From positions 1 to 27,470 of the forward strand of contig CALIRN010000282.1 of the NCBI GenBank assembly GCA_938042265.1: a stretch of 27,470 bases of DNA, written 5' to 3'. Below are positions 23,524 to 27,470 of this stretch, piece after piece. Source of the DNA: an uncultured Eubacteriaceae bacterium. GTDB taxonomy: Bacteria > Bacillota > Clostridia > Lachnospirales > CAG-274. The notes beneath the pieces are model-generated. The model had not been told where the DNA came from and did no database searches. It saw nothing but the letters and a program-made list of their open reading frames with translations. Each line of letters opens with the position of its first letter. The stretch's first letter is position 1. The translations under genes were made by a program, and so were the position numbers.

Positions 23524-23580
23524 TACACCTCAGTGAACTCCATTTTTTTGTGCATACCGAAAAAGCTTCACTTCAGTGAA
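23524..23580. promoter_or_regulatory. Operator-like pair between the XRE gene and the DUF6809-like gene
   Basis: TTCACTTCAGTGAA (23567-23580) is a perfect palindrome with a 2-base centre. TACACCTCAGTGAA (23524-23537) matches it at 12 of 14 positions and lies 43 bases away, about four helical turns. Both sit just upstream of the XRE gene, where its promoter should be. Cooperative repression by the XRE protein is the simple reading. Confidence 0.6.
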
Positions 23581-23695
23581 TATTTAATCTCGATTTTGTA
23601 CACTAAGATGTATTATAATCGTAATATAAATAAATTTTCTATTTATCACTTGTAATTATTGATTATATCATACTTTGAAAGGAGGTGCAAACATT

Positions 23696-23989
23696 ATGAA
23701 ACCTATATTATTACAATTATACGACGGTAATATATCTCCCCTTGAACGTTTTTCACCCCATTCAAAGGAATATATGGAGAAACGACGCGCACAGGCAAAT
23801 CATTATGAAACCTTTATTGCCAAGCTTGAAAAGCTTGACCCTGCCTTAAGCAGAGAATATTTTAAAATTATGGATGAACAGATTGACCTGCACCCAATTG
23901 AAACCTCCGAAATGTTTATTGACGGCTTCTGTTTAGGCGCAAGAATGATGATTGAAATTTTTGACAGTGATTTTGCGGATATGAAATAA
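23696..23989 (+). CDS. Small DUF6809-like protein
   Basis: The product has 97 residues starting MKPILLQLYDGNISPLERFSP. This opening, followed by a charged helical middle and a final GFCLGARMMIEIF, resembles the DUF6809 family of small clostridial proteins, which has no known function; the match is from memory. The start is at 23696, eight bases after AAGGAGGTG; a TTG seven codons earlier overlaps that site. It is probably soluble and helical. It is divergent from and presumably repressed by the XRE protein. Its last residues lie near a long hairpin that separates it from the converging lipoprotein gene. Confidence 0.75.
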   Translation: MKPILLQLYDGNISPLERFSPHSKEYMEKRRAQANHYETFIAKLEKLDPALSREYFKIMDEQIDLHPIETSEMFIDGFCLGARMMIEIFDSDFADMK

Positions 23990-24028
23990 TAACCTACGTG
24001 TTCAGGAACCTTAGCCCTGCGGATATGA

Positions 24029-24084
24029 TATAACAAATTCCCATAGAGCATAAAAATACAATGCCCTATGGGAACTCTGTTATA
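24029..24084. terminator. Long three-part hairpin between converging genes
   Basis: Stems TATAACA/TGTTATA (24029-24035, 24078-24084), TTCCCATAG/CTATGGGAA (24038-24046, 24066-24074) and GCAT/ATGC (24048-24051, 24061-24064) stack into about 20 base pairs around AAAAATACA. Neither strand continues with a T-run. It sits where bidirectional termination is needed, but may instead stabilise 3' ends. Confidence 0.55.
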
Positions 24085-24098
24085 CACTAAGCCTAAGC

Positions 24099-24923
24099 TT
24101 ATCCGATATTCACTGTAAACACATTGTAAACAGTATCTCTTTGACGTTTAACCTCTCTGCTGCTCCTTACCGAAACAGCACCGTCACTTCTTGTATAGCT
24201 GCCCTTGTCAAGGCTCGTGCCAAATTCCTGTGCAAGTTCTGCACTTTCCTCTCCAAGCCCCAGCTCATCGAACAGCGCCTTAACATCATTGATATTGGTG
24301 CTGCTTAATTTTTCCATATAAGGTGAGGAAATACTTACAATTTCAATCCTCTCTGCTTTACCTCCGTTTTCATACACTATCACCTTAATGGGCATATTTT
24401 CAACCTGTACATCCACATCAGGATATAAAACGGAAAACGGTGTTATATTACTGTAATCCATTACGGCATATTCTCTGTTTGTACAGATAACGGAATTACG
24501 TCCATTATAGCCCCTTTGGAAATCTACGGGAGCAAAAGCAGTTTTTTCAAGCTTACCATACAGCTCGTCACAATCCTTAATACGAGCATCGATTGGCATA
24601 ACGGTACTTATCCACTCTCCGTCATACATAACATAAGCACCTTTAATTTTATTGCTTTCATAAATATTCACATCTCTGCCATTGCTTTGCTGTATAAAAG
24701 TAATGTTATTAACCTCAGTAAAATCACTTTCAAGCACCCTGCGCTGCTCACCGCTTAGCTTGCCAAAGCGGGGTTCACTAAAAATATCGCTAATATATCC
24801 TACCTCTTCATCAGCTTTAACAGCCGCCAGATTATCCTCATAACTCTCATAATCCTCATATATCTGACAGCCGCACAGGGGCAGGCAAAGTAAAGCCACG
24901 GCAAAAAAAATCTTTATCTTCAT
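24099..24923 (-). CDS. Putative lipoprotein of the ABC transporter operon
   Basis: Exported protein of 274 residues with a short signal peptide and lipobox LCGC, so Cys19 should be lipid-modified and anchored outside the membrane. The rest (IYEDYESYEDNLAAVKADE onward) is acidic and matches no family I know. A segment near 75-150 (GAYVMYDGEWISTVMPIDARIKD) has beta-sheet character. Its ATG touches the stop of the permease gene upstream, with GGAGGG inside that gene, so it is the last gene of the transporter operon. It may be a substrate-handling or accessory subunit. Confidence 0.75.
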   Translation of the reverse strand: MKIKIFFAVALLCLPLCGCQIYEDYESYEDNLAAVKADEEVGYISDIFSEPRFGKLSGEQRRVLESDFTEVNNITFIQQSNGRDVNIYESNKIKGAYVMYDGEWISTVMPIDARIKDCDELYGKLEKTAFAPVDFQRGYNGRNSVICTNREYAVMDYSNITPFSVLYPDVDVQVENMPIKVIVYENGGKAERIEIVSISSPYMEKLSSTNINDVKALFDELGLGEESAELAQEFGTSLDKGSYTRSDGAVSVRSSREVKRQRDTVYNVFTVNIG

Positions 24924-25775
24924 TTATAACCCTCCCTGCAAAAATACGGTTTCCATTATATTAAGTATAAAAAGCACAAAGAGCAGTATAAAAATCACCT
25001 TTACAGACTTATTGTAAAACAATCTGCCGCTGCCCCTTTCGTGACTTTTTTTATTGATATACAGCCCCATAACAAGCATTGCCGCAATTATTGCCGTATA
25101 AACAGGATAGCCTATGGTGTACACACTGCTTTTTACATAAACATCACCTATACCATAAGCAATAATGTACTTTACCTCACTTAAGGCATCAAGCACTTCG
25201 GGATAATATTGACATACCCATTGTATCGGCGTAAAAAGCATTTCGGGCATAAGGTTGATAAAAAACAGCATTGCACTTGCCGCAAACCGATTATTAAATA
25301 AGCCGTAAACCGTATTTGAAATAATATACGCACCTATATTTATAATCAAAAACTGCGGATAGGCATAAATTCCCTTAAGCTCAAACCCCAAATAGCTTAT
25401 ATCCTCCATAAGAAAGACATATTTACGCAATATTAGTGCGGAAATTATAAGCTGTATAAGCCCTACAGCAGCAATAAATATAATACCGTACAAAAGCCTG
25501 AGTATGTAAAGACTGTTTGCAGTGTAGGGCATACTGCCCCAAAAATCATCCTTTTTGGTTCTGCTCTGGCTAAGAGCAAGCAACACCGACACAGGTAAAT
25601 ACCAGCTTACCGTATTTACACAGCTGATGTACCAACCTCCGCCTATTATATTCTCAAAGCTGTCTCTGAGAACTGATGTGAGGCTTACACCGCACAAAAG
25701 CATACAGCCCAGTACTATAAATATTATCCATGATGAGCGTTTAAACTCATCCCTGAAAACAGTAGCAACTCTCAC
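24924..25775 (-). CDS. ABC-2-type transporter permease (second)
   Basis: Integral membrane protein of 283 residues with six or seven hydrophobic segments (for example SSWIIFIVLGCMLLCGVSL near the start, and VIFILLFVLFILNIMETVF near the end). It starts with GTG at 25775, with AGGTGAT upstream, four bases after the stop of the other permease gene. It likely forms the membrane channel together with that permease. No substrate can be deduced. The family is diverse; assignment rests on topology and on the linked ATPase. Confidence 0.75.
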   Translation of the reverse strand: MRVATVFRDEFKRSSWIIFIVLGCMLLCGVSLTSVLRDSFENIIGGGWYISCVNTVSWYLPVSVLLALSQSRTKKDDFWGSMPYTANSLYILRLLYGIIFIAAVGLIQLIISALILRKYVFLMEDISYLGFELKGIYAYPQFLIINIGAYIISNTVYGLFNNRFAASAMLFFINLMPEMLFTPIQWVCQYYPEVLDALSEVKYIIAYGIGDVYVKSSVYTIGYPVYTAIIAAMLVMGLYINKKSHERGSGRLFYNKSVKVIFILLFVLFILNIMETVFLQGGL

Positions 25776-25779
25776 ACTA

Positions 25780-26838
25780 TCACCTACCTAACAATAAAAT
25801 TATACGCCCTGTTACAAAGTATGCCAAAGCACCCGAAAATGCCATAATCAAGGCTGCAGCGACCCAGTTAAGCTGATAATGAAGCTCAAAAATATAGATA
25901 ATAGCAAAGCTGCAAAGGGCGGCGCATACAACAATACATAAAACAGCCATGTTCTCTGCCCACTTAAAGCGGAATATGCTGCCTTTTCTTGATATATCGC
26001 CTCTGCCCGAAAGGAAAAATCCCCATAGGGCAAATACCAGCGCAATAAGCAAATTCATAACAATGCCCGTGGTATATTCTACGCCAAAATACATGCGTCT
26101 GAAATTAAGTATGCCGTATCTGAACACATCATACGAAATATCAAAATAATAATTAAAATAGTTAAAAAAGCCCGATATTGAGCCTGCAACGGCATACATC
26201 GCAAGTATAAATATACATGGCGGCAGATATGACCTGCCCGTCAGCTCAGCAAGCAGCAGAAACAGTGACACAGTACAAAGCTTACCGGTAAAGCTGTTAA
26301 ACACCGCAGGCAAATTATAATCAAGGGGATATACCAGCTCCATCTGCAAAGCCCTGCAGGTTTCATTGCAGGCGTCAACCCTTAAATTAAACTGATAAAC
26401 CGACCATATATTTAATGCAAATACCACAAGGGCAATTACGGTAAGACCCAAAAGCTTAACCGTAAACATACCTCTTTTTCTGACGGGCAGTACCGCACAA
26501 AAATCCGCCGTAGAGCTGCCCCTTTCATAAAGGTAAAACATTGCAACGGCAAGGGTTAAAACAACCCACCATATACTGCCGCCGTCATTATCACGGCATT
26601 GCTGTCCCGCATAATCAAACTCCGGGTACTGCATATCCTCCCATTCTCCGTCACTTTCCGTAATGTAAAAGGAAAGTCCTTCAGACACAAAGCCCTTTGT
26701 ACTGCCATTTTCCGCCACATAGGCATTTACCCTGTCTATCTCTCCAACTATGTTCCTTACATTACTTATCATTGCTACTGTGCAAAAAAGCAGAGCCGCA
26801 ATGGTAATTATAAAATATCTTTTATATACGGAATTCAT
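25780..26838 (-). CDS. ABC-2-type transporter permease (first)
   Basis: Membrane protein of 352 residues. A first helix (RYFIITIAALLFCTVAMIS) is followed by an extracellular segment of about 65 residues, then at least six more helices (SIWWVVLTLAVAMFYLYERG, VKLLGLTVIALVVFAL and others). The start at 26838 is chosen because GGAGGGAG lies upstream and it follows the ATPase stop by 22 bases; a longer frame to 26910 would overlap the ATPase gene and add a non-hydrophobic, Arg-rich tail. The motif FYLYERGSSTADFCAVLPVRKR is typical of ABC-2-like permeases, whose cytoplasmic loop follows the second helix. Confidence 0.75.
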   Translation of the reverse strand: MNSVYKRYFIITIAALLFCTVAMISNVRNIVGEIDRVNAYVAENGSTKGFVSEGLSFYITESDGEWEDMQYPEFDYAGQQCRDNDGGSIWWVVLTLAVAMFYLYERGSSTADFCAVLPVRKRGMFTVKLLGLTVIALVVFALNIWSVYQFNLRVDACNETCRALQMELVYPLDYNLPAVFNSFTGKLCTVSLFLLLAELTGRSYLPPCIFILAMYAVAGSISGFFNYFNYYFDISYDVFRYGILNFRRMYFGVEYTTGIVMNLLIALVFALWGFFLSGRGDISRKGSIFRFKWAENMAVLCIVVCAALCSFAIIYIFELHYQLNWVAAALIMAFSGALAYFVTGRIILLLGR

Positions 26839-26860
26839 ACACTTATCTCCCTCCCGGTGC

Positions 26861-27470
26861 TTAATTGCCCTGCTCCTTTGCCTTGGTGGAATAGATAAAG
26901 ATTTCCTCAAGGCTCATACCGACCTCCTCAATGATTTCAGCACCAAGCTGTTCAAGCTTATTTTTAAGCTCATCACCGTAGCCCTGTACAATTATGTAAT
27001 AGATACTGCCCACACGCTCCACACTCATTACGCCGTCAATATCCTTAAAGTCCGCTTCGTTTCTTAATACCACCTGAAGCTTGCGTACACTGCTTTTAAT
27101 ATGGTCAAGGTCACTCTGATAGTAAATATCCCCGTCTTTTATAAGTGAGATACTGTCGCAAAGCCTTTCCAGCTCACTTAAATGATGTGAGGATATCAAA
27201 ACCGCAGTCTTTTCATCATCAACAAGGCTGATAAGCATATCGTTAAAGGCATTTTTTGCAATGGCGTCAAGTCCGCTGGTAGGCTCATCAAGTATAAGCA
27301 CCTTTGGATGTATGCTCATATTAAGCATAAGGGCAAGACGCATCTGCATACCCTTTGAAAGCTGATTGACGCGTTTTTTCACATTGAGTTTAAAAATTTC
27401 GTTAAGCTCGTTAAATCGCTTTTCATCAAAGGTTTTATACACACCCTTATAAAATTTTATCATCTGCTTT
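26861..27470 (-). CDS. ABC transporter ATPase (N-terminus outside window)
   Basis: ATP-binding subunit; the frame is open to the window end, so the Walker A loop and true start lie beyond. Visible from the edge inward are the signature LSKGMQMRLALML (variant of LSGGQ), Walker B with catalytic Glu (VLILDEPTSGLD) and the switch histidine (SSHHLSEL). The final ~80 residues form the extension seen in ABC-2 ATPases (EEIFIYSTKAKEQGN at the end). It is the first visible gene of a four-gene operon: ATPase, permease, permease, lipoprotein. The set resembles YtrB-type exporters of Firmicutes; the usual GntR regulator would lie upstream. Confidence 0.93.
   Translation of the reverse strand, partial: KQMIKFYKGVYKTFDEKRFNELNEIFKLNVKKRVNQLSKGMQMRLALMLNMSIHPKVLILDEPTSGLDAIAKNAFNDMLISLVDDEKTAVLISSHHLSELERLCDSISLIKDGDIYYQSDLDHIKSSVRKLQVVLRNEADFKDIDGVMSVERVGSIYYIIVQGYGDELKNKLEQLGAEIIEEVGMSLEEIFIYSTKAKEQGN

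Overview
The window suggests a low-GC, endospore-forming, plant-fibre-degrading Firmicute, most likely a Ruminococcus-like member of the Oscillospiraceae/Clostridia; the assignment stops at that level. Signs of sporulation are an alpha/beta-type small acid-soluble spore protein, a SpoVD-like penicillin-binding protein in a mur operon, and a SPOCS(DUF3794)-LysM protein. MurE carries the DNPR motif of meso-diaminopimelate-adding enzymes. A secreted pectate lyase with a dockerin-like tail and a regulator-xylose isomerase pair point to growth on plant cell-wall sugars.

Layout. Positions 2-7170 (+): a cell-wall/division operon, spoVD-like PBP (3' end only), murE, murF, mraY, murD and ftsW/spoVE. 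It takes UDP-MurNAc-peptide synthesis through lipid I to the SEDS polymerase/PBP pair. murG is absent; the operon stops at a bidirectional terminator facing xylA. Positions 7255-9606 (-): LacI-family regulator followed by xylA. Positions 9915-11332 (+): the spore protein gene, a strong terminator, an unrecognised 48-codon gene, then an alpha/beta hydrolase. Positions 11333-11951 hold no intact gene, but contain a decayed or unusually started 50-codon gene and hairpins. Positions 11952-14602 (-): an AdhR-like MerR regulator with its own 19-bp-spacer promoter, a SPOCS-LysM protein split by one in-frame TAA, and a Q/G/Y/P-rich repeat protein. Positions 14746-17901 (-): pectate lyase and a YebC/TACO1-family protein.

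Positions 18074-23102 (+): housekeeping genes rimO, pgsA, an S41 C-terminal processing protease and pyrG, the last behind a consensus sigma-A promoter. Three terminator-like hairpins on the + strand and one on the - strand follow in tandem. Positions 23279-23989: a small XRE-type repressor (-) divergent from a DUF6809-like small protein (+), with paired operator-like sites between them. Positions 24099-27470 (-): an ABC-2-type transporter operon (ATPase truncated at the window edge, two permeases, a lipoprotein).

Most of the window is recognisable core metabolism. I see no CRISPR array, prophage, intact insertion sequence or rRNA/tRNA gene. No clearly new multi-gene system is evident. The best leads are the interrupted SPOCS-LysM gene, the 50-codon gene lacking a normal start, the 48-aa gene coupled to the hydrolase, the leader with competing hairpins before ftsW, and terminators placed directly against ribosome binding sites.
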